From the NCBI GenBank assembly GCA_009735695.1, contig SRSL01000001.1, forward strand, positions 62,048 to 126,047: a stretch of DNA of 64,000 bases, in the 5' to 3' direction. Position 1 is the first letter of the stretch, and the number at the start of each line of letters is the position of its first letter. A program made the position numbers and the translations under genes. Under the pieces are notes generated by a model. That model was given only the letters and a program-made list of their open reading frames with translations. It had not been told where the DNA came from and did no database searches. This stretch comes from Christiangramia bathymodioli (lineage in GTDB: Bacteria > Bacteroidota > Bacteroidia > Flavobacteriales > Flavobacteriaceae). Positions 23,913 through 33,438 of this stretch are shown here, in pieces.

Positions 23913-25295
23913 TTAATTTATCAATACGTCACTGAAATTTGCCTTGATCGAGATATTCCCGTTTCCGTTCTGCGACTTATAATATCCGTTCAGTATCTGG
24001 TTATCGTAGGATTTAGTGGACTTCAGGGTCAAGCTTTGCGGATATTTAATGGAGCTTCGCATGCCGTTAAAATTGAAATTGAAAGCGGTTTCAGGAATAT
24101 CAAGAACCAGGTCGCTGTTTTCTAGCGTTATGTTGAGCGTTTCAAATCCCGAACCAAGATCAGCAATTTGCAATTTACCGAAAGAACCGCTTAAAACTCC
24201 AGTTTTCTGAAGCTCCCGGATCACGATATCACTCGAATTAGAATTCAGTTTGATGCTAACCGCTTTCTCGATACTACAGTTCTTCACGAACTCGGTAGTA
24301 AGCACCCCGTAATCCCAGTAGGCGATCTTAACGGGAGAATATGCCACCCGAATGTGAGTGTCTTTGCCCGAGATCCTGTTGGCCGAAAGCCGACTGTGAG
24401 ACAGATCGGCCTTAAGGTTCTTGATATTGCTTCCCAGCTTTAATTCGCCGTGACGAACATTCAGGTGTAATTTTGCTTCATTGGGAATCCAGAGCTTTAT
24501 GGTCTTTTTGGATTTAGAGGTTTCCCTTCCATCAAGGATATACACCTTGCCACCACCTTCCATCTGTGCTTCGAACTGCTTACCGAACTGTTCTCCCCAG
24601 GCTTCCATCTTTTTTCCGAATTCCTCGCCCCAGGCTTCCATGTCTTTTTCGAATCCCTTGGCCCAGACTTCCATTTTGGCCTCGTATTCCTTCTCATATT
24701 TTTCGCTGTTCTTTTCAACTTCCTTGGCCCACTTCTCCATTTTCACTTCGAAGTCTTTCCCGAACTTCTCTTCGAAATTCTTTTCCCATTCCTTCAGGTA
24801 TTTATCACCGTCCTTTTTATAGGCTTCATAATCGAACCTGAAATGGCTCACGTTTTCGGTAAATTCCGGTGGCAAAGGTTGACTGGTCATACTGGAAATC
24901 ATAGGTCCAAGATTTTCCATCAAAGGCTCCAAAATTTCAGGTAACTGTGAAAGAGCACCTTCCAGTTCACTCATATTGATGTTGATATCCATATTCATAC
25001 CTCCGCCAGATTTGATGCGAACAGTTCCGTTATTGGCAGCGGTTTGCAGATCCCAGGCTTCTAGCATTTTCTGGGCTGTTTCCTTATCTACCCCTTCAGT
25101 TTCAAGATAAGCTTCGATCTTTACTTCGTTCTTATCCCAGTTTTCGATGATGATATTGGTATGACGTGAATCTATGTTAACATCCACATTTTCCGACGTC
25201 TTATACGTTTTGCTCAGTTTTTTGGTCTGGGCAAAGCCTGCCGCTGTGATGAATAGCAGGCAAAGGATCATATAATTAAGCTTGATAGTTCTCAT
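23913..25295 (-). CDS. Secreted DUF4097-like protein with 11-residue helical repeats
   Basis: A 460-residue protein with a signal peptide (cleavage likely after AGFAQ, about residue 23). Residues about 36-100 and 255-455 look like the beta-strand repeats of DUF4097/adhesin-like proteins. Inserted between them is a charged helical region with 11-residue repeats (five units at residues 187-241, pattern E-x-W/Y-x-x-x-F/Y-x-K-x-M). It overlaps the anti-sigma-like gene by 20 nt, so it is the third gene of the sigma operon. A role in envelope sensing is plausible but not shown. Confidence 0.65.
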   Translation of the reverse strand: MRTIKLNYMILCLLFITAAGFAQTKKLSKTYKTSENVDVNIDSRHTNIIIENWDKNEVKIEAYLETEGVDKETAQKMLEAWDLQTAANNGTVRIKSGGGMNMDININMSELEGALSQLPEILEPLMENLGPMISSMTSQPLPPEFTENVSHFRFDYEAYKKDGDKYLKEWEKNFEEKFGKDFEVKMEKWAKEVEKNSEKYEKEYEAKMEVWAKGFEKDMEAWGEEFGKKMEAWGEQFGKQFEAQMEGGGKVYILDGRETSKSKKTIKLWIPNEAKLHLNVRHGELKLGSNIKNLKADLSHSRLSANRISGKDTHIRVAYSPVKIAYWDYGVLTTEFVKNCSIEKAVSIKLNSNSSDIVIRELQKTGVLSGSFGKLQIADLGSGFETLNITLENSDLVLDIPETAFNFNFNGMRSSIKYPQSLTLKSTKSYDNQILNGYYKSQNGNGNISIKANFSDVLIN

Positions 25296-25893
25296 TTCTA
25301 TTGACTTTTGATTGTTGAATTTCTTTTAATTTGGTTTTTAATTTGGTGAGCAGGTCCAGTCTCAACTGCAGATTAGAGATCATGGCCTCCACGGTTTCTT
25401 CATTGATCCCGGTTTGCTGGATCTCGGCATTTAGCGCCTTGTATTCTTCGTCCAGAGTTTCCATCTTGCTCATAAATGCATCGATGAGTTCTTTATTCTC
25501 TGGAGTCATATCCAGTTTGGCAAGCTGAAGATTAAGACTTGCCATATAATAATCTTCTATTTTCTTGAATTGTGGAGAAACATCGCTTAACCTGTATTCA
25601 TCGGTTTCAGGCTTTGTTTCCTCTTCAGTATTTTGTTCTACCGGGGCGTCAACGATCTGGTTGTCTACATCGGCAGGATTCTCACCGAAATTATTGAAAA
25701 AGAAGAAGCCTCCTATTCCCAGGACCACTACCAGGATGGCAGCGATCTGCAAGATTTGATAGAAATTGTTTTTCTTCTTTTTTGGGAAAGCTTTATCCAG
25801 CCTGGCTTCGAATCGAGCCTCATGGCAGCTCTTAAGCTTTTCCGCGCTTATTTGTTCCTCCTTGCGGAACATTTCTCTAATATCCTGTCCCAT
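25276..25893 (-). CDS. Predicted anti-sigma-like membrane protein
   Basis: A 205-residue protein with a charged N-terminal region (about residues 1-43), one hydrophobic helix (about 45-68, ILQIAAILVVVLGIGGFFFF) and a long C-terminal region that is helical and acidic. It overlaps the sigma gene upstream by 17 nt and the DUF4097-like gene downstream by 20 nt. Single-helix topology and operon position match anti-sigma factors, but no zinc-binding motif is visible. Confidence 0.65.
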   Translation of the reverse strand: MGQDIREMFRKEEQISAEKLKSCHEARFEARLDKAFPKKKKNNFYQILQIAAILVVVLGIGGFFFFNNFGENPADVDNQIVDAPVEQNTEEETKPETDEYRLSDVSPQFKKIEDYYMASLNLQLAKLDMTPENKELIDAFMSKMETLDEEYKALNAEIQQTGINEETVEAMISNLQLRLDLLTKLKTKLKEIQQSKVNRNENYQA

Positions 25894-26422
25894 TGCTAAT
25901 AGTTTTTAGTTCGTCTTGTAGTTTTTTCTTTCCGCGGTGCACCAGTGTTCGGGATGCAACCTGTGTAATATCCAGTATTTCGCTAATTTCCTCATGATCA
26001 TATCCTTCAATCAGGTATAACATAAGCGGATATTTATATTTTTCAGGCAGTCGTTCGATCTCTCGTTTTACTTCATCAATTCCGATTCCGTCTTCGACCT
26101 GCCAGTTATCTTCTTCCTCTACTGTTCCCATCACCTGTTCGTTGATAGCTACCAGTTCCATTCGTTTAGCCTTTAATTTGTCCAGGCATTTATTGATCAC
26201 GATCTTCTTCAACCAGGCCCCGAAAGTCACTTCGCCGTTGAATTGGTGTAATTTGCTGAATGCCTTAATAAAAGCTTCCTGCATGGCATCTTCTGCCTCC
26301 ATGGTATCCTTCATAAATCGTAAGGCCACGAAATACATCCCCTCGCAATATTTGTTATACAGCTTGAGCTGGGCCCTCCGGCTATTCTGCTTACAAGCTT
26401 CTATTAACTGATGCTGTATCAA
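25877..26422 (-). CDS. ECF-type RNA polymerase sigma factor
   Basis: A 181-residue sigma factor with regions 2 and 4 only. Region 2 shows YNKYCEGMYFVALRFMKD and then AEDAMQEAFIKAFSKLHQFNGEVTFGAWLKKI (about residues 42-73). Region 4 shows EGYDHEEISEILDITQVASRTLVHRGKKKL (about 139-168). It is the first gene of a three-gene operon (sigma, anti-sigma-like, secreted protein). It differs clearly from the sigma factor at 20903. Confidence 0.9.
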   Translation of the reverse strand: MIQHQLIEACKQNSRRAQLKLYNKYCEGMYFVALRFMKDTMEAEDAMQEAFIKAFSKLHQFNGEVTFGAWLKKIVINKCLDKLKAKRMELVAINEQVMGTVEEEDNWQVEDGIGIDEVKREIERLPEKYKYPLMLYLIEGYDHEEISEILDITQVASRTLVHRGKKKLQDELKTISNGTGY

Positions 26423-26550
26423 CTTAATTTGTTTTTTGATGGGTTAGTTCACTTTAAAGACGAGCCAAAAAAGCCCGCGTTGCAAAAATTCTGAAAAAAA
26501 ATCCATTTCCGGGCAATATTCTTTAATTTAGGGATAGAAGCTGAAGAAAA

Positions 26551-27135
26551 ATGAACCAAACCTTAAAGGTATTTCTAAAAATTGCTGGTGTGATCGCCCT
26601 ACTGGGTATTATACTTTTTATGATTATCAGGTACACCACTAAAGCCCACAGCCCGGAGGATACGGTCATTTTTCAGAAGGGGGATTTAAGAATAGAAATA
26701 TTTTACAACAGGCCCTATAAAAAAGGAAGAGAGATATTCGGCCAATTAGTGCCTTATAATGAAGTATGGAGAACCGGCGCGAACGAAGCCACCACTTTTG
26801 AAACCAATAAAGACCTGCTGGTAGATGGCAGTTTATTGCCTGCCGGAAAATATACACTGTGGACCATCCCGATGGAAGAGAGCTGGAAGGTGATCTTTAA
26901 TTCTGAAATGTATCCATGGGGAATCGATCTGGATGAAAAGGCTTATCGAAATCCGGAATCTGATGCCCTGGTTCTGGAACGGCCCGTAGAACAACTGTCG
27001 CAAACCATAGACCAGTTCACCATCTTACTCGAACAGGAAGCCGAATTTATCCATATGATGTTAGTATGGGATCGCACTCTGGTGAGTGTCCCCCTTAAAA
27101 TGGCAGAGACCCCCGAAGGAGCCTCTGAACTGTAA
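26551..27135 (+). CDS. DUF2911 domain protein
   Basis: A 194-residue protein with an N-terminal hydrophobic helix (about residues 10-27) that can anchor it in the membrane or act as a signal. The DUF2911 core is clear: FYNRPYKKGREIFGQLVPYN, VWRTGANEATTFETNKDLLV and LPAGKYTLWTIP (about 50-105). The domain is predicted beta-rich and common in Bacteroidota; its function is unknown. It is transcribed away from the sigma operon. Confidence 0.85.
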   Translation: MNQTLKVFLKIAGVIALLGIILFMIIRYTTKAHSPEDTVIFQKGDLRIEIFYNRPYKKGREIFGQLVPYNEVWRTGANEATTFETNKDLLVDGSLLPAGKYTLWTIPMEESWKVIFNSEMYPWGIDLDEKAYRNPESDALVLERPVEQLSQTIDQFTILLEQEAEFIHMMLVWDRTLVSVPLKMAETPEGASEL

Positions 27136-27150
27136 TATACAATTTTGCTA

Positions 27151-27579
27151 TTATTCTTCGTCCAGCAATAAATTGAGCGTGACATCGATATTATCCCTGG
27201 TCGCTCTGGAATAAGGACAAACTTCATGTGCTTCGTTTACCAGTTTTTCACCAGTTTCAACATCTACACCGGGAATATAAGAGTCCAGGATTACAGTTAA
27301 CTGAAGGTTTTCCTTATCGGTTACTCCAAGTTTTACAGTAGCGGTCACACTATAATCTCCCAGGTCTATCTTGTGCTTTTCTGCCACATGTTCGAGGGCA
27401 CTTCCGTAGCAGGCCGAATATCCCGCTGCAAAAAGCTGCTCAGGATTTGAATAATTTCCACCCGGGCCTCCCAGACCTTTTGGTTTTTTAAGTTCCATAT
27501 CCAGTATACCATCTTCACTACGGGTATGCCCGTTACGACCTCCCTGGGTAGTTACTGTAGTTTTATACAAGTTCTTCAT
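27151..27579 (-). CDS. Organic hydroperoxide resistance protein (Ohr/OsmC family)
   Basis: A 142-residue peroxiredoxin-like protein that reduces organic hydroperoxides with two cysteines. The first is in FAAGYSACYGSALEHVA (about residue 57) and the second in HEVCPYSRATRDNIDV (about residue 121). The N-terminal YKTTVTTQGGRNGHTRSEDG matches the Ohr subgroup more than OsmC. It ends 15 nt from the DUF2911 gene, in convergent orientation. Ohr is often controlled by an OhrR repressor, but none is adjacent. Confidence 0.9.
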   Translation of the reverse strand: MKNLYKTTVTTQGGRNGHTRSEDGILDMELKKPKGLGGPGGNYSNPEQLFAAGYSACYGSALEHVAEKHKIDLGDYSVTATVKLGVTDKENLQLTVILDSYIPGVDVETGEKLVNEAHEVCPYSRATRDNIDVTLNLLLDEE

Positions 27580-27654
27580 TGCGTGAAATAATTTAAGTAA
27601 TTTAGTTTCGCATCAATATACCACCCAATTGATCATGCCTCCAAATCAAATTCA

Positions 27655-27662
27655 TAAATTTG
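27655..27662 (+). promoter_or_regulatory. Candidate promoter -7 box for meaB
   Basis: TAAATTTG fits TAnnTTTG exactly and ends 21 nt before the TTG start at 27684, which supports that start. The -33 element is weak. Confidence 0.5.
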
Positions 27663-27683
27663 TGCTAAATATTCCCATCAATT

Positions 27684-28760
27684 TTGAGTGAAAGCCCTAA
27701 AAAATCAGCCTTAAGCGAGTCGCAGAGCAATCCGTCTTCAAGAAACGTAAGTTCCGAATCGGCTAAACGCATCAGGAGTTTCAGGAAGAAACAACTTTCT
27801 TCTAAACAGTTGCTAAAGGATTTGCTTCAGGGTAATAAGACGGCGCTGGGAAAAGGCATTACGCTCATTGAAAGCAATCAGGTTACACACCAGGAACAAG
27901 CTGAAAAACTGGTGGAAGGAGCCCTTCCTCATTCTCAAAAATCCATCAGGATTGGGATCACAGGAGTGCCAGGGGTTGGGAAAAGCACCTTTATCGAAAG
28001 CTTCGGAAGTTACCTGATCTCCCAGGGCAAGAAGGTTGCGGTGCTGGCCGTAGATCCCAGCAGTTCGGTTTCCCACGGAAGCATACTCGGAGATAAAACC
28101 CGGATGGAAAACCTGGTTAAGGAACAAAACGCCTTTATTAGACCTTCACCTAGCGGAGATTCCCTTGGTGGAGTTGCCAGAAAAACCCGTGAAAGCATCA
28201 TTCTATGTGAAGCGGCGGGATTTGACGTGATTCTGATAGAAACCGTAGGGGTTGGCCAAAGCGAAACCACCGTTAACAGCATGACCGATTTTTTCCTGTT
28301 GTTGAAACTGGCCGGGGCCGGTGATGAATTACAGGGCATTAAAAGAGGAATCGTGGAAATGGCCGATGCCATCGTGATCAATAAGGCCGATGGTGATAAC
28401 CAGAAAGCTGCAAGGGATGCAAAACTGGAATTCAATCGGGCGCTTCAGCTGTACCCGCCCAAGGAAAGCGAATGGAAACCTGGAGTAAAACTCTGCAGTG
28501 CCTTATATAATGAAGGTATTCCGGAAGTTTGGAATATGATCACAGAATTCAGAAAAAAGACAGAAGAAAACGGCTATTTTGAACATAACCGGCATCAACA
28601 GAACAAATTCTGGTTGCATCAAACCATCAATGACCACCTAAAAAGTAGGTTCTATAATGATCCCAAAATCAAAACTGCGCTTCAGGAACAACTTCAGCTA
28701 ATAGAAGAAAACAAGACCACCGCCTTCGCTGCAGCTAAATATCTGCTAAGCCTGGACTGA
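27684..28760 (+). CDS. meaB: Methylmalonyl-CoA mutase-associated GTPase MeaB
   Basis: A 358-residue G3E GTPase that gates adenosylcobalamin loading and protects methylmalonyl-CoA mutase. P-loop GVPGVGKST is at about residues 94-102, followed by [22 protein letters not shown] (split switch region), ETVGVGQSE and the specificity motif NKADGD. The start is a TTG codon; no in-frame ATG occurs before the P-loop, so translation must begin at this or a nearby non-ATG codon. The mutase subunits are not in this window. The 3' end overlaps the convergent PAP2 gene by 15 nt. Confidence 0.92.
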   Translation: MSESPKKSALSESQSNPSSRNVSSESAKRIRSFRKKQLSSKQLLKDLLQGNKTALGKGITLIESNQVTHQEQAEKLVEGALPHSQKSIRIGITGVPGVGKSTFIESFGSYLISQGKKVAVLAVDPSSSVSHGSILGDKTRMENLVKEQNAFIRPSPSGDSLGGVARKTRESIILCEAAGFDVILIETVGVGQSETTVNSMTDFFLLLKLAGAGDELQGIKRGIVEMADAIVINKADGDNQKAARDAKLEFNRALQLYPPKESEWKPGVKLCSALYNEGIPEVWNMITEFRKKTEENGYFEHNRHQQNKFWLHQTINDHLKSRFYNDPKIKTALQEQLQLIEENKTTAFAAAKYLLSLD

Positions 28761-29327
28761 ATCTTTTTTAATAAATTTTCTGATCAAATAATTCCGCAGC
28801 AAAAAGAACAGGTAGCCAAATATCGAACCTATCAGCATTCCGGTGAGCACATCGCCGGGGTAATGAACTCCAAGGTAGATTCGGCTGTATGAAACCACTA
28901 CGGCCCAGATAGCGAGGAATATCAGCAATTTTGGATAATGCTTTTTAAAGATCAATCCCAGGAAGACAGCCACACCTGTGGAATTGGCTGCATGTGCCGA
29001 AAAATAGCCAAACCGGCCACAGCGTTCGGCAACAAACCTGGCATATTCCATCACCCCTTCCTGCCTGCAGGGCCGCGGCCTCTCAAAACCATGCTTAAAA
29101 AGATTAGCAAGCTGATCGGTTGCCGTTATAAGAAGGGCCACCACGACCATGGTGATAAGGGTTGGCTTCAAACCAAATTTTCTGAACAGCAGGTATAGCA
29201 AAAAAGCATATAACGGGATGGCCATCCATTTATCACTGATACCTATCCATAGCCAATCCCAGGTCTCGCTTCCAAGATTATTGAGATAGAGAAAAAGATC
29301 CCGGTCCAGTTCAGAAATTTGTTCCAT
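28746..29327 (-). CDS. PAP2 family phosphatase
   Basis: A 193-residue integral membrane phosphatase with five to six helices. The three family motifs are readable: KHGFERPRP (motif 1, about residues 73-81), FSAHAANST (motif 2, in which SAH replaces the usual SGH; about 103-111) and [13 protein letters not shown] (motif 3, about 147-159). Substrates could be undecaprenyl pyrophosphate or phospholipid phosphates. The start overlaps the stop of the small acidic gene by 1 nt. Confidence 0.87.
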   Translation of the reverse strand: MEQISELDRDLFLYLNNLGSETWDWLWIGISDKWMAIPLYAFLLYLLFRKFGLKPTLITMVVVALLITATDQLANLFKHGFERPRPCRQEGVMEYARFVAERCGRFGYFSAHAANSTGVAVFLGLIFKKHYPKLLIFLAIWAVVVSYSRIYLGVHYPGDVLTGMLIGSIFGYLFFLLRNYLIRKFIKKDSVQA

Positions 29328-29557
29328 TAATCCTCTTCGTATCTGGATACTTCGCGATCGTAGAATTCACTGGCCTGAACGATCAGGTTTTCGGTCTCGC
29401 TGGCCAGTTCCTTTTCATCCTCCTTATCAAAATCTTCAAACCATTCTATCTCGTCATTTTCAAGATTGATGATAAATCTTGGGAATTCGGTATGGATCAC
29501 AAAGATCGCGTCCGGGTGATCGGTATTATCTCCTAATATGAATTTTGGAAGTTCCAT
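29327..29557 (-). CDS. Small acidic hypothetical protein
   Basis: A 76-residue very acidic protein (MELPKFILGDNTDHPDAIFV at the start and a Glu/Asp-rich second half). It has no signal or membrane helix. I recognise it as a conserved Bacteroidota hypothetical protein; the function is unknown. It is placed tightly between the MATE gene (no gap) and the PAP2 gene (1-nt overlap), so it is co-transcribed with both. Confidence 0.75.
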   Translation of the reverse strand: MELPKFILGDNTDHPDAIFVIHTEFPRFIINLENDEIEWFEDFDKEDEKELASETENLIVQASEFYDREVSRYEED

Positions 29558-30925
29558 TTATATAGTCGTATTAATTAATTCTTTAGTACGTATCAGTTTT
29601 TTGCTAAGATAATTGAACCTGAAATATAGCAATATCGCAGAAGATGTCAAGCCTGCAAGCAGGCCGAGCCAGATTCCCATACTTCCGAGGTTTTCAGCCT
29701 GTCCAAAATAGAAGCTTACCGGAAAGCCAATCACCCAGTATGAAATAAAACAAATTATGGTAGGGATCTTTACATCCTGTAAGCCTCTTAAGGCTCCGAG
29801 GATCACCACCTGAACCCCATCGCTCAACTGGAAAAGCGCAGCAATTATTAATAGCTGAGCTGCAAGCGCGATCACTTCGGCATTATCGATATAAAAAACC
29901 GGTAAAATATCCTTCAGCAGAATGAACAATAAAGCAAAAACTGCCTCTATTAAAAAGACCAGTAAAAAAATGGAATAGCCAATTCGCCTTAATTCCCGAT
30001 ATGCTTTTAATCCTACCTGATTACCAACCCTGATGGTTGCCGTTACACCAAGCCCAACGGCTATCATAAAGGTCATGGAAGCCAGGTTAAGCGCGATCTG
30101 GTTCGCCGCCTGCGGATTGGTTCCTAGGTTTCCTGCCAGGAAAATGGTTCCGGTAAATATCGCAACTTCAAATAGCATTTGCAGGGCTGTGGGAAAACCA
30201 AGTGCCAAGAGTCGCCTGAAAATATCCCATTTCAGCATTTCCCTTTTAGACCATTTGAAATATTCCCTTAACTTCTTTTTTCTCCTGAGTATTTCCCAAA
30301 TAAACCAAAGCATGAAAAATCGTGAAATAAGGGTTCCTATTGCAGCTCCTTCAAGTTCGAGTCGGGGGAAGATCCAGATTCCGTAAATAAGCAAATAATT
30401 AAAAACCACGTTCACCACATTAGACAGTAGCGTGGCATACATGGCATACCGGGTTTGGGAAAGTCCGTCGGCAAATTGTTTAAAGGCCTGGAAGGCCATT
30501 AAAGGTAACATGGAAAAAGCAACGATATCGAGGTAAGGAATAGCCAGTTCTACCACTTCTGGGGGCTGATCGAGGTAATAGAGCACCGGTTTTGCTATAA
30601 GCAGCAGGATAAACAAGAAGAGACCATTTAAACTGCAAAGGATCAAACCATGATGAAAATAGCTCCTTCCTCCCTCCAGGTCCTCTGCCCCATCGGCCTC
30701 GGCAATTAGAGGTGTGATCGCAAAAGAAAATCCAATACCCAAAGACATGGCGATAAAAACCAGCGCGTTTCCCAGTGAAACCGCAGCCAGTGGTGCCGCT
30801 CCTAACCTGCCAATCATCAAGTTATCTACCAGCCCAACCATTACATGGCCAAGCTGACCCAGCATCACCGGATAGGCAATCTTTAGGTTCCGTCTGAATT
30901 CGCGGGTATAAGCAGTTAATTGCAA
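29558..30925 (-). CDS. MATE family efflux transporter
   Basis: A 455-residue protein with twelve predicted helices arranged as two related halves. The N-terminal half has MLGQLGHVMVGLVDNLMIG (helix 1, residues about 21-39) and the LAAVSLGNALVF segment, both typical of the NorM/DinF branch. MATE proteins exchange drugs or metabolites for Na+ or H+. It is the first gene of a three-gene minus-strand unit. The substrate is unknown. Confidence 0.92.
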   Translation of the reverse strand: MQLTAYTREFRRNLKIAYPVMLGQLGHVMVGLVDNLMIGRLGAAPLAAVSLGNALVFIAMSLGIGFSFAITPLIAEADGAEDLEGGRSYFHHGLILCSLNGLFLFILLLIAKPVLYYLDQPPEVVELAIPYLDIVAFSMLPLMAFQAFKQFADGLSQTRYAMYATLLSNVVNVVFNYLLIYGIWIFPRLELEGAAIGTLISRFFMLWFIWEILRRKKKLREYFKWSKREMLKWDIFRRLLALGFPTALQMLFEVAIFTGTIFLAGNLGTNPQAANQIALNLASMTFMIAVGLGVTATIRVGNQVGLKAYRELRRIGYSIFLLVFLIEAVFALLFILLKDILPVFYIDNAEVIALAAQLLIIAALFQLSDGVQVVILGALRGLQDVKIPTIICFISYWVIGFPVSFYFGQAENLGSMGIWLGLLAGLTSSAILLYFRFNYLSKKLIRTKELINTTI

Positions 30926-30999
30926 AACTAAAATTTAGGTCTGCAAAGGTACAGGCTTAAATCTTCTTTTTAAGGCTAAAGAATAAAATCTTTAAAGCA

Positions 31000-32430
31000 T
31001 TAATCGGCGATTTCCTGTGTGTTTTGAATGGGCTTTTCAAAACCATGATTATCTACCAGGTAAACAAGAGAAGCCATAGTTGCCGCCCCAAGTTCCAGCT
31101 CTCGTTTATTCACAGCGTCGAATGTATCATTAGAGGCATGATGATAATCGAAGTAGCGCTGAGAATCGGGTCGAAGGCCGGCCAGCACTGTTCCATCACC
31201 TTTCAATGGAGAAATATCGGCGCCACCGCCACCTTTTTCGAAGTAATGTATCAGGTATGGTTTAAATAATCTTTGCCAGCTAAGAATTGTTTCAAATTGC
31301 TCATCATTAGCTGTAATGGCAAATCCTCTCGGAGTAAAACCTCCTGAATCGCTCTCCAGGGCGAAAAAATGTTGTTCTCCTTTAGCCTTTGCAACTTCAG
31401 CATATTTATTCCCACCTCTTAGGCCATTTTCTTCATTCATAAAAAGAACAACCCGCAAGGTTCTTTTCGGCTTATAGCCTATTTCCTTAAACAGCCTGAG
31501 CACTTCCATACTTTGTACTACTCCCGCTCCGTCATCATGAGCGCCATCTCCAAGATCCCAGGAATCCAGGTGACCTCCCACTACCATGATCTCTTCAGGC
31601 CTTTCGGTCCCGGTAATTTCGCCTATGACGTTATAAGATTGTACATCTTCGTGCTGCTCACAGCTGAGTTTAAAATAGAACTCCAGGTCATTTTGAATTT
31701 TCAAAATACTGCTCAGGTATTCGGCATCGTTGGTAGAAATCGCGGCTGCCGGAATGCGATCCTTTACCGGCAGATCTCCATAACTCATGGAACCGGTGTG
31801 GGGGAAATCGTCCAGTCTTAAATTCATGGATCTTACAATCACGCCAACAGCGCCATATTTTGCAGCTTCTTTCGCTCCGGAATAACGCTGGTCCACACAA
31901 CCGCCATAAGATTCAAAAGTATGAATAAGGTCGGCTCGCATAGGCCTGTTAAAAAAAACTATTTTACCTTCGATATTTTCACGACCGTATTCAGCCAGTT
32001 GCTCGATCCCCTGTACTTCAAGAACCTGTGCCTTGGTACCACCAGCCGGGGTCGCCACCGAACCTCCAAGTGCTGTAATGTTTACATTTCTCGTAACACC
32101 GGGGCCGGTTTGCACAAAAGCGAACTCTCGTTCTCCCCTGGTCCATTTTGGGACCATTACAGGCTGCAGCCAGACTTTATCCAGCCCAAGTTCTTCCAGT
32201 TCGTCCCGGGTGTATTCAACAGCCTGCTGAGCATTGAAAGAACCTGAAAGTCTCCCGCCGATCTCATTAGATAGATGGTCCAGCCAGGCATAACTCTTAC
32301 CATTTAGTAAAGACATATCGTAGATCTTTCTAATGGTAAGGGAATCTGAAATATAATCGGTCTGGCCAAAGGCACCTATTGTGAATAAGAGAAGGGCAAT
32401 ACCTGTTATGAAGGTTTTCATACGGTTCAA
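31000..32430 (-). CDS. M28 family metallopeptidase with PA domain
   Basis: A 476-residue secreted peptidase. A signal peptide (cleavage after about residue 22, AFGQ) is followed by a PA-type insert (about 125-240). The catalytic domain has VVGGHLDSWDLGDGAHDDGAG (about 281-300), with the first zinc ligands, then NEENGLRGG with the general base, SDSGGF and a late HHASNDTFDAV. The di-zinc set therefore appears complete. It most resembles the glutamate carboxypeptidase/Q-type plasma peptidase branch. It is monocistronic or nearly so. Confidence 0.9.
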   Translation of the reverse strand: MNRMKTFITGIALLLFTIGAFGQTDYISDSLTIRKIYDMSLLNGKSYAWLDHLSNEIGGRLSGSFNAQQAVEYTRDELEELGLDKVWLQPVMVPKWTRGEREFAFVQTGPGVTRNVNITALGGSVATPAGGTKAQVLEVQGIEQLAEYGRENIEGKIVFFNRPMRADLIHTFESYGGCVDQRYSGAKEAAKYGAVGVIVRSMNLRLDDFPHTGSMSYGDLPVKDRIPAAAISTNDAEYLSSILKIQNDLEFYFKLSCEQHEDVQSYNVIGEITGTERPEEIMVVGGHLDSWDLGDGAHDDGAGVVQSMEVLRLFKEIGYKPKRTLRVVLFMNEENGLRGGNKYAEVAKAKGEQHFFALESDSGGFTPRGFAITANDEQFETILSWQRLFKPYLIHYFEKGGGGADISPLKGDGTVLAGLRPDSQRYFDYHHASNDTFDAVNKRELELGAATMASLVYLVDNHGFEKPIQNTQEIAD

Positions 32431-32480
32431 TTTTTAGGGCTAATAAAATTAAAATTTTGAACTAAAAGAAGCATTATCAA

Positions 32481-33365
32481 CTAATTGTTTTCCTTTTTTA
32501 ATTGTTCCCGGTAGTCATCTAAATTTCTCTTGATTTCAGGATCTAATTCAGGTTCCCTGATATCTTTATATTCTTTTAGATTCTCATAGAGGATATTACA
32601 TACCAAATATCTGGCCGTTCTTTTGTCATCTGCCGGAATGATATACCAGGGTGCCTTTTTATTAGAGGTTTGATTGATCGCGTCCTCGAAATATTCCTGG
32701 TACGAATCCCATTCTTCGCGTTCTTCAAGGTCTCCGGGTGAAAATTTCCAGTTCTTGCTGGGTTTATCCAATCTTCTCAGTAATCGCTGTCGCTGTTCCT
32801 CTTTTGAAAGATGCAGAAAGAACTTAAAGATGATGGTTCCGTTTTCCGCGATATGTTTTTCAAAATTCCTGATCTGTTCAAAGCGTTTCTCCCAGAAATT
32901 ATCATCGATATCTTCTACTGAATCTATCCCCGGAATGTTTTCATTCAGATTATATTCCGGATGTACCCTGGTGACCAGCACGTTTTCATAATGCGTGCGA
33001 TTAAATACACCGAATTTCCCGCGTTCCGGCAGGGCCACATAATGTCTCCATAGATAATCATGCTTGAGTTCCCTGCTGGTAGGCGCCTTAAAACTATGAA
33101 CCACCACCCCGCGGCTATTGAAATCTTTAAAAACTTCCCTGATGAGGCTATCCTTTCCAGCAGTATCGGTGCCCTGAAGACAGATCAATACCGAATATTT
33201 CCCATGCGCATACATAATATCCTGCCAATCCCCCAGCTTTCGCCTGGTTTCCCTCATTTTCTGTCGGGTAAGATCCTGATCCATTCCCAGGTCTACCGAG
33301 GTGGGTTCATCAGAGATCGAAATATTTGATTTTACCAGGTAATCCTTAGAATTGAAATTTTTCAT
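32481..33365 (-). CDS. Polyphosphate kinase 2 family protein
   Basis: A 294-residue PPK2-type kinase, which transfers phosphate between polyphosphate and nucleotides. Walker A is GTDTAGKDSLI (about residues 64-74), followed by SFKAPTSRELKHDYLWRHY and FNRTHYENVLVTRVH (Walker B region, about 120-135). The basic QRLLRRLDKPSKNWKFSP corresponds to the lid. The length and single domain point to class I or III. It is transcribed divergently from the GNAT-like gene. Confidence 0.9.
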   Translation of the reverse strand: MKNFNSKDYLVKSNISISDEPTSVDLGMDQDLTRQKMRETRRKLGDWQDIMYAHGKYSVLICLQGTDTAGKDSLIREVFKDFNSRGVVVHSFKAPTSRELKHDYLWRHYVALPERGKFGVFNRTHYENVLVTRVHPEYNLNENIPGIDSVEDIDDNFWEKRFEQIRNFEKHIAENGTIIFKFFLHLSKEEQRQRLLRRLDKPSKNWKFSPGDLEEREEWDSYQEYFEDAINQTSNKKAPWYIIPADDKRTARYLVCNILYENLKEYKDIREPELDPEIKRNLDDYREQLKKENN

Positions 33366-33438
33366 CTTAACAGCTTTGTCTTAAATATACAACCTTTAAA
33401 AATTTTTATTTTTATCTTCGCCAGCAAAGAAAATCATC

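Noticed and set aside
24481-24841. Two plus-strand frames rich in Ser, Pro and Phe
   Set aside because: They are complements of the 11-residue repeat region of the 23913 gene.
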